NCBI GenBank assembly: GCA_903851365.1
Contig: CAINOB010000010.1
Span: forward strand, 50,951-114,950
Length of the DNA stretch: 64,000 bases
Direction of reading: 5' to 3'
Source of the DNA: an uncultured Bacteroidota bacterium
GTDB taxonomy: Bacteria; Bacteroidota; Bacteroidia; Bacteroidales; UBA12481
Shown here in pieces: positions 1-8,777 of the stretch. Numbering within the stretch: the first letter of the stretch is position 1; the number at the start of each line of letters is the position of its first letter. The notes below the pieces were generated by a model, which searched no databases, was not told where the DNA came from, and was given only the letters and a program-made list of their open reading frames with translations. The translations under genes and the position numbers were made by a program.

Positions 1-1
1 T

Positions 2-1150
2 GGTCAGGGGATTTCTTTTGATTTGATGGCCTGGAGTTTTGTGCATGATTTCGCAAATGGGGTATCGATCCCTAAAACCTCGCTGCAGCTTTGTCAGGAA
101 GCCGCCCCGGTTATCAGTGTGGGTGGCGGCATTCAGGCATATTTCAGGCAAAATGCTGATATTTCCTTTCAGCCAGCTGCTTTCCGGATCATGAAAGAGT
201 TGGCTGATTTTGTTATCCCCCGCCGGGAATTCTGCAAAGGAATTTCCATCATTCCTCAGGTGGCTCTGCTTTATTCTACAGCGGCCTGGAAAGAGAACGT
301 CGATGTGATTTATAAATCCACCGGTGTAGGCAGAATACAGGGAATACTCAATAGTTTGCTCGATGGGCAAAGTTCAGTGGAAGTGCTCATGACCAGCCAG
401 TTTGAGAAGCGTTTGAACCAGTACCCGGTTGTGGTTATCCCTGAGTGGAAAACAATTGAACCGGAATTAACCGGAATGTTGAAAAAATATGTGGCCGAGG
501 GCGGCAACCTCCTGATCATAGGTGCTTCGGCAACTGCGGGATTTGATGAACTTTTGGGAGTCAGGCAAAAGGAGCTGCCAAAAAAAATGGTCAGGAATAT
601 TTGCGTCGGCGATCGTTTTGCAGCAGTATCTGAAGAAGTTCGGGAAGTGGAATGTTTACCCGGGACAACTGGGCTGTTCAAATTGTACACATCGGCCGAC
701 CTGAGATTTCCTGCTGAACTGGCAGCAACCGTCAGGTCGTTTGGTAAGGGGAAGGTGGCAGGTATTTATATTGATTTCGGATCATCCTACCTGATCAACA
801 CTTCACCGGTTATCAGGGATTTTACGGCAGGAATCATGAAACAGCTCCTACCCCACCCAATTGTTGAAATTGAGGGTTCTCATAAAGTAAATGTAGTGCC
901 AACCACAAAAAACGGCAACCTGCTGATCCAGCTGATCAATACTTCCGGTGATCACGCCAATCCCAATGTTAAGGGGATCGATGAAATTCCCGCATTAAAT
1001 AATTTAGCCCTTTCGGTACTCACGCCCACAAGGCCAAAAAGTGTATTGCTCCAACCCGAAGGGTTACCTTTAAAATATACTTATCTGAATGGCCGGACTG
1101 CTTTGGTTGTTCCGAAATTACCAATTCATTCAATTATCGAAATTAAATAG
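2..1150 (+). CDS. C-terminal part of a putative glycoside hydrolase (beta-galactosidase-trimerisation-like domain)
   Basis: The frame is open to the left edge (reading GQGISFDLMAWSF before any plausible start), so this is the 3' part of a larger gene and internal ATG/TTG codons near base 23 are not the real start. The middle (about residues 130-260 of the visible part) has the pattern of a glutamine-amidotransferase-like or beta-galactosidase-trimerisation domain: YPVVVIPEW, then LKKYVAEGGNLLIIG. The end resembles a small beta-sandwich ending in HSIIEIK. Such modules follow TIM-barrel catalytic domains in GH42-like and GHL6-like enzymes, but the catalytic part is outside the window, so substrate cannot be named. 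A parallel beta-helix gene follows 6 bases downstream on the same strand, consistent with one polysaccharide-related operon. Confidence 0.6.
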   Translation, partial: GQGISFDLMAWSFVHDFANGVSIPKTSLQLCQEAAPVISVGGGIQAYFRQNADISFQPAAFRIMKELADFVIPRREFCKGISIIPQVALLYSTAAWKENVDVIYKSTGVGRIQGILNSLLDGQSSVEVLMTSQFEKRLNQYPVVVIPEWKTIEPELTGMLKKYVAEGGNLLIIGASATAGFDELLGVRQKELPKKMVRNICVGDRFAAVSEEVREVECLPGTTGLFKLYTSADLRFPAELAATVRSFGKGKVAGIYIDFGSSYLINTSPVIRDFTAGIMKQLLPHPIVEIEGSHKVNVVPTTKNGNLLIQLINTSGDHANPNVKGIDEIPALNNLALSVLTPTRPKSVLLQPEGLPLKYTYLNGRTALVVPKLPIHSIIEIK

Positions 1151-1156
1151 CTGCTT

Positions 1157-3316
1157 ATGAGAATTCAATTCCTGAAGCCTATCTGGCTGATCGGGGTGGT
1201 TATTTTTAGCTTTTTCGAGGGATTTACTTTACAGGCCGCCCCATTGAATATAGGCTTGAAACTGTACGTTTCCACTACTGGTAACGATAATTGGTCGGGA
1301 AAACTCAAACAACCGAATAAGGCAAACAGCGACGGCCCATTTGCGACCCTGGAAGGTGCACGGGATGCGATCCGTAAATTGAAAACAGGAAACAACTTGC
1401 CGAAAGGTAATATCCTCGTGGAGATTCAGGGTGGTACCTATGAATTGCAGAAAACATTTGCGTTGGAAGCGATCGACGGAGGAGCAGATACCCTGTCAAG
1501 GATAATCTATACCGGGCAAAAGGGTGCGGAAGTAAGTTTATCAGCCGGAAAAAATCTGAATAACTGGCGCTTGGTAACAGATAAGGAGGTTCTGGAAAAA
1601 CTCAGCCCGGCAGTTCGGAATAAAGTTTACCAGACCGATCTAAAGTCGGCAGGAATCAAAGATTACGGATCACCCGGTGGTGGCGGAATGGAATTGTTTT
1701 TCAATGATAAGCCCATGTGGATATCGCGTTATCCGAATATCGGATTCGTTAAAATAACAGGTCTGCTGAACGAGGAGCCCGTTGATATCAGGGGAACCAA
1801 AGGGGATCAGGTGGGTAAGTTCAATTATGGCGATGAGCACCTATCGCTCTGGAAAGATGAAAAAGATGCCTGGGTGGATGGATATTGGTTCTGGGATTGG
1901 AGTGAGCAGCGGCAAAAGATAGCGAAGCTCGATACTGTAAGAAAAATCATCGAGGTGGTTCCGCCCTGGCACCATTATGGATATCGACTTGGACAGTGGT
2001 TTTATGGATTTAATCTGCTCATGGAAATCGATCAACCGGGGGAATATTATATCGACCGCGAAAAGGGGCTGCTTTATTTTTATCCACCTTCCGATATTCA
2101 GAAAGGGCGGACCTATGTTTCGATGAACAAGAATATTATCAGCATGGACAAGGCAGCCTTTCTGACGGTGGAAGGGATGATCCTGGAGGGTTGCCGCGAG
2201 GTTGCAGTAATCATGCAGGATTGCAAAACCAGCCTGGTAGCGGACTGTACAATACGAAACTCGGGTGAGTGCGGAGTGACAATCGATGGTGGGACAGGCA
2301 ATGGTGTAGAGGGTTGCGAGATTTATAATCTAGGGGCAGGTGGAGTCAGAATTACAGCCGGGGACCGAAAAACCCTCGTTCCCGGAAATTGTTTTGCCGA
2401 TAATAATTATATCCACCACACCTCCAGGATCAAGCGGATCTATAATCCCTGCATATCACTTTATGGCGCAGGCAACAAGGCAACGCATAACGTAATGGCC
2501 CATGTTCCGCACATGGCTATTTATTTTGATGGCAATGACCATCTGATGGAATACAATGAAATCAATGATGTTTGCTATGAATCGAATGATGCGGGCGCAA
2601 TTTATGCGGGCCGGAACTGGACCATGCGCGGTAACGTTATCCGGTATAATTATCTGCATGATATTTCAGGGTTTGAGGGAAAGGGATGTGTAGGAATTTA
2701 TCTTGATGATGCCTTTTCATCTGCAGATATTATTGGGAATATTTTTAACAGGGTTACCCGGGCGATGATGATTGGCGGGGGAAGGGACAATAATGTCATC
2801 AATAATATTTTCATTGATTGCGTTCCTTCGCTGCATGTGGATGCGCGGGGAATGGGATGGATGCAGGACATGACGGATGCCTGGATAGCCGAGACGAATG
2901 ATAAGGGCACCATTCTGGGCACGGCATACAATCAGCCACCTTACAGCACCAAGTATCCGAAACTGCCTCACATGATGAATGACGAGCCCAAGGCGCCAAA
3001 AGGAAATATTATTTCCAATAATATATGCATGGGTGGCAATTGGGATAAACCCTCAGGTTTCTGGGGTATGTCGATCGAGAAAATTGCCCGTCCATTTCTT
3101 AAGATGGAAAATAATATTGTCGCTCCAGGTTCCGGCGTGGAGGACAGTTTATCAAAAAGTTTCACAATTACCGATCCCATGTTTGCCAACAGTAAGAACC
3201 CCGAACGCTCGCATTTTCAGGTAAAACAGAAATCTCCGGCCCTAAAAAACGGTTTTAAACAGATTCCCTTTGATAAAATCGGACTTTACAACAATAACAG
3301 CCGGACCAAAAACTGA
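1157..3316 (+). CDS. secreted right-handed parallel beta-helix repeat protein
   Basis: A 719-residue protein with an N-terminal hydrophobic signal (about residues 8-28, ending in LQAAP). The mature part opens with LYVSTTGNDNWSG and GPFATLEGARDAIRKLK, the usual opening of DUF1565/pectate-lyase-like beta-helix proteins. From roughly residue 330 to 600 there are many short turns rich in N, G, I and V (for example NNVINNIFIDC, GNVIRYNYLHDISG) typical of stacked beta-helix coils. These folds are common in polysaccharide lyases and glycoside hydrolases that cut acidic or plant polysaccharides, but no family-specific catalytic set could be assigned. It lies 6 bases after the preceding GH-like gene, and its stop touches the stop of the convergent histidine kinase with no spacer. 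No T9SS tail is visible, so a periplasmic location is inferred. Confidence 0.75.
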   Translation: MRIQFLKPIWLIGVVIFSFFEGFTLQAAPLNIGLKLYVSTTGNDNWSGKLKQPNKANSDGPFATLEGARDAIRKLKTGNNLPKGNILVEIQGGTYELQKTFALEAIDGGADTLSRIIYTGQKGAEVSLSAGKNLNNWRLVTDKEVLEKLSPAVRNKVYQTDLKSAGIKDYGSPGGGGMELFFNDKPMWISRYPNIGFVKITGLLNEEPVDIRGTKGDQVGKFNYGDEHLSLWKDEKDAWVDGYWFWDWSEQRQKIAKLDTVRKIIEVVPPWHHYGYRLGQWFYGFNLLMEIDQPGEYYIDREKGLLYFYPPSDIQKGRTYVSMNKNIISMDKAAFLTVEGMILEGCREVAVIMQDCKTSLVADCTIRNSGECGVTIDGGTGNGVEGCEIYNLGAGGVRITAGDRKTLVPGNCFADNNYIHHTSRIKRIYNPCISLYGAGNKATHNVMAHVPHMAIYFDGNDHLMEYNEINDVCYESNDAGAIYAGRNWTMRGNVIRYNYLHDISGFEGKGCVGIYLDDAFSSADIIGNIFNRVTRAMMIGGGRDNNVINNIFIDCVPSLHVDARGMGWMQDMTDAWIAETNDKGTILGTAYNQPPYSTKYPKLPHMMNDEPKAPKGNIISNNICMGGNWDKPSGFWGMSIEKIARPFLKMENNIVAPGSGVEDSLSKSFTITDPMFANSKNPERSHFQVKQKSPALKNGFKQIPFDKIGLYNNNSRTKN

Positions 3317-5497
3317 TTATTTCCGAACGGGCAACGGTAAGCTGAAAGTAAAGGTGCTTCCTATATTTTCCTGACTCTCTATCCATAATTTTCCACCATG
3401 CTTTTCGATGAAATCCCTGGAGATAATCAATCCCAGGCCTGTACTTGGTTCACCCTCAGTACCTTTGCGGGTTAACTGTTCTTCCATAAGGAAGAGCTTA
3501 TCGACCATTTCCCGACTCATTCCGATGCCGTTATCACTAATTGAAAAATGTACGGTATTGTCGGACATAGCAATTGCTTTGATGTTTACCTCACCTCCTT
3601 TGGGAGTAAACTTTATTGCATTGAAAGCAAAATTACGGATCAGGCTCTCGAACATTTGCTCATCTGCATAAACCTTCAGGTCATCCGAAACCTCAAGGCC
3701 GACTTCAATCATTTTTTTAGCTGCTGTTTCGCGAAGGAGTTCCATGATTCGGGGAAAAGCATCTGCCGCCAAGAATGAGTAGGGTTTATAAGTAATAACG
3801 CCCCTTTGTATTTGTGACCATTCCAGCAAATTTTCAAGCAGATCGTAAAGCCGGCTGGCCGATTTCCTCATGCCCACAGCTATCTTCTTCACCTTTTCTT
3901 CAGGCAGGGACATCAATTCATCTGCAGTCATTGGTGACATTCCCAGCAGCGTTTGGAACGGGCTGCGGAGGTCATGGGCAATAATAGAGAAATACTTATC
4001 CTTTTCGGCATTCAACTTTTTAAGCTCCTGGTTTTTGAGCTGGATTTCCGACTCCATCTTCTTCCTTTCGGTTATATCAAGCGTATATCCGGCTAAAAGT
4101 TTCTTACTTCCGCTATAAATCGGAAATTTCAAAGTTGAAAATTCCCGACCATTCAGATTTTCGCCAAATTCAATCACCTTGTCTTCTGAAAGTACCGTCC
4201 AGTCATCGGCGGTCATTGTCGCAGCCAGATCAGGAGGAAACAATTCAAACATGTTTTTACCAATCATTTCAGAACCGGGAATTCCTATCATATCCCGATA
4301 GTTTTCGCTGGCCTTTAGCACAATGCTTTTGGTAGGGGTTACCTCTTTAACAAAAGCAAAGAATGGGGCGTTATTCATAAAGGCGGAAAGAATCTGGTGA
4401 CTGTCGTGAAGAAGTTCCTCGTCAGCCTTACGCATAAGAGCTTCGCCGATATGAGAGGCAATTTCTTCGAGATGCTCAATTATTCCGATGGTAAAACATC
4501 CCTTTTGACGGTGGTTAAATTGTATCAGGCCAACATTCCTGTTTCTGCTCCTGATAGGAATGAGGGCCACCGAAGCAAAGCCATGATGGATGCACTGATT
4601 GCGAGGGTTTAGCCGGGGATCCTCGTTTGGCGGCAAATCGAGAAATGGCAGCGAATCGTTGGTCCATATGCTACCACCAGGTGTTAAGAATGGGTTATCC
4701 TTATCTGTTTTACCATTAATGACCATTCCACAAGTACAATTCAGACTGACTTTCCCATCCGGGTCGCGGCATATTCCACCCTCCCTGGAGCGTCCTAAAA
4801 TTGAGTTTTCAGTCAGTAAGAATTCCTGTGAAAAGCCATCCTGTGCGTAGTACGGGTAGTCATCCCCATCTTTCAATCGGATGCCGCATGCGTTGACTCC
4901 GGTTTGCGACTTTAAAATATCCAAAATTCTGATGATCGCTTCTTTCAGACTTCCAGGCTCATTGAGTATTTCCAGGACTTTCCGGCTTATTTCCCGATAA
5001 ATCTCAGTTTGTTTTCGTTCACTGATATCAATCGCGATAACTCTGCATTGCTGCGAATTTTCAGCAACAATGCCAGAAAGGAGAAAATGCGGATGCTGGT
5101 TTTCTGGCCTATTCAGAGCAAGTTCGTATGTCTCTTTGCCATTACTGCTGAAAACTTTTTCAAGAAAGAGATCGTAGCCAGGTAATGATTCCGTGGTGAC
5201 AAAATAGCCAAATAGCCTGCCGATTAAAAGTGAGCGCTCCTTTCCAAGCAAATTCGCTCCACTGAAGTTTATCTCCTGGATTTCGCCCTTTCTGGAAAGG
5301 GTGAAATAGGCCGTTGGGGCAAAATCGTATAATTCAGTGTATTTATTTGCTTCAATTTCTGCTTGTTCACGCGCAAGCATCAGCTCCTCGTTCTGCATAT
5401 GCAATTCAATCTGATGGACTTCCAGCTCTTGAAGAAGTTTAAGGAAATCCGCTTCCGAACGGGCTTCAGCAGGATTAGAGGGGTGCTTTTTTAACAT
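3317..5497 (-). CDS. PAS-GAF-PAS sensor histidine kinase (soluble)
   Basis: A 726-residue kinase with no membrane segment. Order: short N-terminal coiled region (about 15-55), PAS (about 55-160, ending DISERKQ), GAF (about 170-355), second PAS (about 365-478, ending DITERKK), HisKA with the phospho-acceptor His508 in IIAHDLRSPF, then HATPase_c with an N-box (FNAIKFTPKGG), G1 box (SDNGIGM) and G2 box (TGLGLIISRDF). The GAF domain carries a cysteine group (C242, C254, C256, later C302) in GICRDP and LNCTCGM; this could be a metal or redox site, but that is inference. No response regulator lies next to it, so its partner is unknown. A possible -7 box lies about 50 bases upstream of the ATG. Confidence 0.92.
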   Translation of the reverse strand: MLKKHPSNPAEARSEADFLKLLQELEVHQIELHMQNEELMLAREQAEIEANKYTELYDFAPTAYFTLSRKGEIQEINFSGANLLGKERSLLIGRLFGYFVTTESLPGYDLFLEKVFSSNGKETYELALNRPENQHPHFLLSGIVAENSQQCRVIAIDISERKQTEIYREISRKVLEILNEPGSLKEAIIRILDILKSQTGVNACGIRLKDGDDYPYYAQDGFSQEFLLTENSILGRSREGGICRDPDGKVSLNCTCGMVINGKTDKDNPFLTPGGSIWTNDSLPFLDLPPNEDPRLNPRNQCIHHGFASVALIPIRSRNRNVGLIQFNHRQKGCFTIGIIEHLEEIASHIGEALMRKADEELLHDSHQILSAFMNNAPFFAFVKEVTPTKSIVLKASENYRDMIGIPGSEMIGKNMFELFPPDLAATMTADDWTVLSEDKVIEFGENLNGREFSTLKFPIYSGSKKLLAGYTLDITERKKMESEIQLKNQELKKLNAEKDKYFSIIAHDLRSPFQTLLGMSPMTADELMSLPEEKVKKIAVGMRKSASRLYDLLENLLEWSQIQRGVITYKPYSFLAADAFPRIMELLRETAAKKMIEVGLEVSDDLKVYADEQMFESLIRNFAFNAIKFTPKGGEVNIKAIAMSDNTVHFSISDNGIGMSREMVDKLFLMEEQLTRKGTEGEPSTGLGLIISRDFIEKHGGKLWIESQENIGSTFTFSLPLPVRK

Positions 5498-5543
5498 TAC
5501 AAACGTAAACGTATGTAAAAGATAAGGTTATATTCGGTTCCTG

Positions 5544-5551
5544 CAAAACTA
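5544..5551 (-). promoter_or_regulatory. possible -7 box for the histidine kinase
   Basis: On the minus strand this reads TAGTTTTG, a full match to the Bacteroidota -7 consensus TAnnTTTG. It is 46 bases from the kinase start, leaving a reasonable leader. I see no clear -33 TTTG at the right spacing, so this is a weak call. Confidence 0.35.
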
Positions 5552-5582
5552 TTTGACGAAACTCACCACAGCAGTATGGCGG

Positions 5583-6818
5583 CTAATTTCCGATTTTCGC
5601 CCGGTATTCCTTCATTTGCCTGGTGGGTTCAATAATGGAATAGCCTTTCCAGATTGAATCAGAATATGAGGTTATGTTTTCAGGCTTTGCCCCTTTTTCC
5701 AAAATTTTTTTGAACTTCTCATCATCGCTCTTTTCGCGAAATACAACCAGGGTTTCCTGGGTGTCTTCCTGCCTACCCTGAATATTCATCTGCAAGGCTG
5801 CTTCATTGATTTTTTTATTCAGGATAGGTCGCTTTTCTTTTCTGATTACTTCAAATGGCCGGTCGAGTCCATATTTGATGGAAGTACTTTTCATGGAGTA
5901 TTTTAGAAAGTAACCCGCTTTATCCTTTTCATAGAGAATCAATCCATCATCTTTTTCCTGATTATAGCTTATACCCAGGAGGTCAATTCCATTGTCTATT
6001 TTACTCTGTTTCAGTGAATATTCAATCCTTAGAATAGCAAAGCTTTCAGCTGAAATATAGATCATCCCCTGAAAATCGCCCCTGGATTTTCCCGTGAAAT
6101 GAATGGCATAAGCATCCTCATCGCCGACAGCCATGATGCCTTTCTTCTCGTATTTATAATGATTGGGGTTTTTAATAAAATCCCAGTCCCAGGCAAGATC
6201 TCCATTTAAAAAATAGAGTGTAAAAAGGTTTTTGAGTGCTGCACTATCGGATTCGGCTATAGATATTTTAACATGGCTTTCCTTAAATCACAGCAAACCT
6301 GTTTTGTATTTCCAAAAAGTATTATCTCCCTTTTTATGAACGAAAAGGTTGGTAATGATGTTTTTAACGTTATCCAGCCCTCCGCCATTATTTTCCTTTA
6401 GCATAACATTTTTAATCCCTTCCACTTTATTTTTTGTTTTTCCGGAATCAGCAGGAATCGTATAGAGGGTATACAGGTAATCAGAATAGGATCTGGAGTA
6501 TCGGGGAACACTATCGACCATTTGCCGTATCAGATTTTTATCGAAGTCCGGGATATCGCTCTTTTTAAGTGAAAGATCGAAAGCATTGATGTAGGATGCT
6601 TTATTACTGCGGTTGAACACTTCTCTTTTCTGTGCTACCACCGGATAATTTTCGGAACGGTTTTCAATGGCTTTTCTGATCAGATCCTCAGCAGTCATTG
6701 GGTTGGCAACGATGTCAATCGCCTTCAGGCTAACCCGCTTTTCTCTGATTTCCAATGTTGCACCATCCTTTAGTTCCTTGCTTTTTATCCTGATGGTTTC
6801 ATAGCCCAGATCCGCGCC
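5583..6818 (-). pseudogene. decayed DUF5686 / carboxypeptidase-regulatory-like protein, N-terminus lost and in-frame TGA
   Basis: One continuous minus-strand frame encodes a protein of the Bacteroidota CarboxypepD_reg-like/DUF5686 type: LGYETIRIKSKEL (end of the regulatory fold), then NPMTAEDLIRKAIENRSENYP, the usual family core, and at the end WKGYSIIEPTRQMKEY. Two lesions are visible. First, a TGA at 6288-6290 interrupts it after FWKYKTGLL; the same frame continues on the other side (FKESHVKISIAESDS and onward) to a natural-looking end. Second, the signal peptide and the first part of the regulatory domain are absent: immediately upstream in the same frame is the TAA of the small membrane protein gene at 6819-6821. 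It is therefore a truncated, stop-interrupted remnant of a cell-surface or periplasmic protein. A TTG near 6755 or an ATG at 6134 could start fragments, but neither would be a full domain. Confidence 0.75.
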
Positions 6819-7148
6819 TTATTCATTGGTGACAACGATCACATTTGTTGCGGAAATACATCGGACCTTCCCATCCATAGCCACCGGATTATTATCATCA
6901 CTTTTAACGCAGGCAAATAAACGGTCACTCATAGGATCCTTATCAAAATGGACTTTTACATTGCTTGGATTTGCTATAACGCGAACAATTCCGCTGTCAC
7001 CAATAGACGGATAGTACGAGACAATGGTTCCTTTAACTTTACTTTTGTCAGTTAGAGAAGTTGACAAAGAGACCACCAGAATCGCACCAACCACCAGCAC
7101 AAGTGCACCAGCGATGACAAATTTGCTTTTTATCCACGTGAATTTCAT
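6819..7148 (-). CDS. small membrane-anchored protein of unknown function
   Basis: 109 residues starting MKFTWIKSKF. The frame is open further upstream, but this ATG directly precedes a basic stretch and one strong transmembrane helix (about residues 11-33, FVIAGALVLVVGAILVVSL), so I choose it. The remaining 75 residues look like a small extracytoplasmic beta-rich domain with two cysteines (FACVK and RCISA) that could pair. I do not recognise the family. The stop codon is in the same frame as, and directly abuts, the remnant of the DUF5686-type gene, so the region looks like a deletion scar with this gene left intact at its edge. Confidence 0.6.
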   Translation of the reverse strand: MKFTWIKSKFVIAGALVLVVGAILVVSLSTSLTDKSKVKGTIVSYYPSIGDSGIVRVIANPSNVKVHFDKDPMSDRLFACVKSDDNNPVAMDGKVRCISATNVIVVTNE

Positions 7149-7278
7149 TGTATCAGTTGTTAGAATAAGCGTATTTATTTCTTCACTCAAAATACGCATT
7201 AATCTCAAAAAGTTGGTGAGCCAGGGTTGAAAAACTTCCTTAATTTGTGTCCCTTAAATAAATAGATAACAGAAACAC

Positions 7279-8325
7279 ATGGTTACTCCTGACTTCACAA
7301 ACATCAACCTCGATAAATTAGTTACCCACCATATCGGAAATAAGCTGTTGGAAGAGGGCATTATCCTTTCGGAACAGGTTACGGATATTGACAAGAGTTC
7401 CGGAGATTATCTGTTAAAATATTTCCTGAATGCATTCAGGCCGGAGGAGTTTTACAGCTTCATTCACCCTGCAAATATCAGTATGAATGAGATTTACACA
7501 ATCGCACAAAGAATTTTTTCGGACAGGAGCAGGTTTATTGATGATTCGCAGCAGATTGCGCGATTGTTGTATGAATATTCGACCCATCCCAAAATAAAAC
7601 AGGGGGAGCTTAATATTGCTCTTTTCTCGGAAGCTATCCTTGGTGATGAGGTGGTAGAAGCCATCGGGATATTCAAATCTGAAAATGATGCTGCGTTTAT
7701 TAAGATGGAAGAAAGTCCGATAAATTATTCGATCCGTCACGAGTTCGGATTTGAATTAAAGGGCATCGATAAAGGCTGTATAATTTTCAATACCTCAGCT
7801 GAAAGCGGATATCGAATTCTGATTGTTGATAACACCAACCGATCGGCTGAAGCGGTGTACTGGAAAGATGATTTTCTGCAAGTGGCGCCCGTCAGTGATG
7901 AGTATTATCAGACGAATCAATTCATGGGCATCACAAAGAATTTCGTCGTAAAGAAATTATCCGAGGATTTCGAAGTCAGCAAGGCCGACAAAATTGATCT
8001 TTTGAACCGCTCGGTTGAGTATTTTAAGGAGCATGGCAATTTTGACAAGACACAGTTCGAAAACGAAGTATTCCAGCAGGACAACATGATCAATTCATTC
8101 CGAAACTATAATGATTCCTGGCTTTCGGAAAATGGGAAGGAACTGCTGGAAAACTTCGAAATATCGCCCCAGGCAGTAAAAAAACAAGCCCGGGCATTTA
8201 AGAGTGTTTTAAAGCTTGACAAAAATTTCCACATCTATATACATGGTGACAAGGAACTTATTGAACGGGGAACAGAAGCCGATGGGCGGAAATTTTACAA
8301 GATTTACTATACCACGGAATCCTGA
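7279..8325 (+). CDS. nucleoid-associated protein, NdpA/YejK-like (NA37 family)
   Basis: A 348-residue cytoplasmic protein without signal or membrane segments. It matches the 37-kDa nucleoid-associated protein family as found in Bacteroidota: near the start NLDKLVTHHIGNKLLEEG, in the middle LNIALFSEAILGDEVVEAIGIFKSE, and DEYYQTNQFMGITKNFV before the helical C-terminal half. Family members bind the nucleoid; their precise role is poorly defined. It is divergent from the small membrane protein gene and convergent with the 109-residue secreted protein, with which it shares a hairpin containing both stop codons. Confidence 0.85.
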   Translation: MVTPDFTNINLDKLVTHHIGNKLLEEGIILSEQVTDIDKSSGDYLLKYFLNAFRPEEFYSFIHPANISMNEIYTIAQRIFSDRSRFIDDSQQIARLLYEYSTHPKIKQGELNIALFSEAILGDEVVEAIGIFKSENDAAFIKMEESPINYSIRHEFGFELKGIDKGCIIFNTSAESGYRILIVDNTNRSAEAVYWKDDFLQVAPVSDEYYQTNQFMGITKNFVVKKLSEDFEVSKADKIDLLNRSVEYFKEHGNFDKTQFENEVFQQDNMINSFRNYNDSWLSENGKELLENFEISPQAVKKQARAFKSVLKLDKNFHIYIHGDKELIERGTEADGRKFYKIYYTTES

Positions 8326-8345
8326 TCAGGAAACAACCTGATCAG
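8322..8345. terminator. shared hairpin containing both convergent stop codons
   Basis: CTGATCAGG (8322-8330), a 6-base loop, and CCTGATCAG (8337-8345) form a perfect 9-bp stem. The TGA of the nucleoid-associated gene (8323-8325) lies in the left arm and the TGA of the minus-strand gene (complement of 8342-8344) in the right arm. There is no clear U-tract on either side, so it may be a transcript-end or stability hairpin rather than a classical intrinsic terminator. Confidence 0.55.
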
Positions 8346-8671
8346 AATAAGATGACAAGCAAAATGATGATCAGGACCAATCCTCCGGCTGAAATATAAA
8401 TAACATCTCCATGCATGGTATTCAGGGTACCTTTAATTGACCGGGTTTCATGACGCAAATTTCTTTTTTCCACGGAATTCATGTGTGACTGATCCATGAT
8501 TTTGATTTCGTGAAGGCGGGCAGTTAGTACAGCTGCTTCAGGGGAATCAGCAGTTTTGGCAGAAACAGTTGTTGGTGTTGTTTTGCCTTTTTCAGTAGCA
8601 GCCTGGATGTTGATTGGAGTAAATGCCAATACCATCAATACTGTCATTAAACAGAGTGTTAATTTTTTCAT
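8342..8671 (-). CDS. small exported protein with C-terminal membrane helix, unknown function
   Basis: 109 residues: a signal peptide (MKKLTLCLMTVLMVLAFTP to about residue 25), a Thr/Ala-rich spacer, a charged amphipathic helix around ARLHEIKIMDQSHMNSVEKR, and a C-terminal hydrophobic helix (about 90-109, ISAGGLVLIIILLVILF). Proteins with this layout (E-I-x-x-M-D ... S-x-x-E-K-x-x-L-R followed by a terminal membrane helix) recur in Bacteroidota, but I know no function. It is placed behind one of three near-identical promoter modules in the window (8708-8767), so it is probably controlled by the same activator as the Nramp and DUF4382 genes. The start is the only good ATG and sits exactly 36 bases from the promoter box. 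Confidence 0.7.
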   Translation of the reverse strand: MKKLTLCLMTVLMVLAFTPINIQAATEKGKTTPTTVSAKTADSPEAAVLTARLHEIKIMDQSHMNSVEKRNLRHETRSIKGTLNTMHGDVIYISAGGLVLIIILLVILF

Positions 8672-8707
8672 TGTAATAGTCTTAAATTGTTAATAATGAT
8701 TATCCAA

Positions 8708-8767
8708 CAAAGGTCAGCCCTGAGGGTAGGATAACTATTACACAATAACAACTAAGACTTACATCAT
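8708..8767 (-). promoter_or_regulatory. direct-repeat activator site plus GACCTTTG box (module A)
   Basis: On the minus strand: ATGATGTAA (8767-8759), 12 bases, ATTGTGTAA (8746-8738), 22 bases, GACCTTTG (8715-8708), 36 bases, ATG at 8671. The two 9-mers are direct repeats with a 21-bp period, about two helical turns. The box deviates from TAnnTTTG at its first base. The same order and spacings occur at 41828-41887 (identical down to 22 and 36 bases) and at 33543-33601. The sequence before the first repeat (TGTGTGAAT) is also shared. Confidence 0.72.
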
Positions 8768-8777
8768 TCACACATGA

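Noticed and set aside
5500..5507. TACGTTTG (minus strand) as promoter of the histidine kinase.
   Set aside because: It is only 2 bases before the start codon, so transcription would begin inside the gene; the box at 5544 is preferred.
6288..6290. TGA recoded as an amino acid, because two genes (6288 and 33289) contain in-frame TGA.
   Set aside because: TGA is used as a normal stop by intact genes here (for example at 3314-3316 and 17426-17428), and both affected genes have other lesions.
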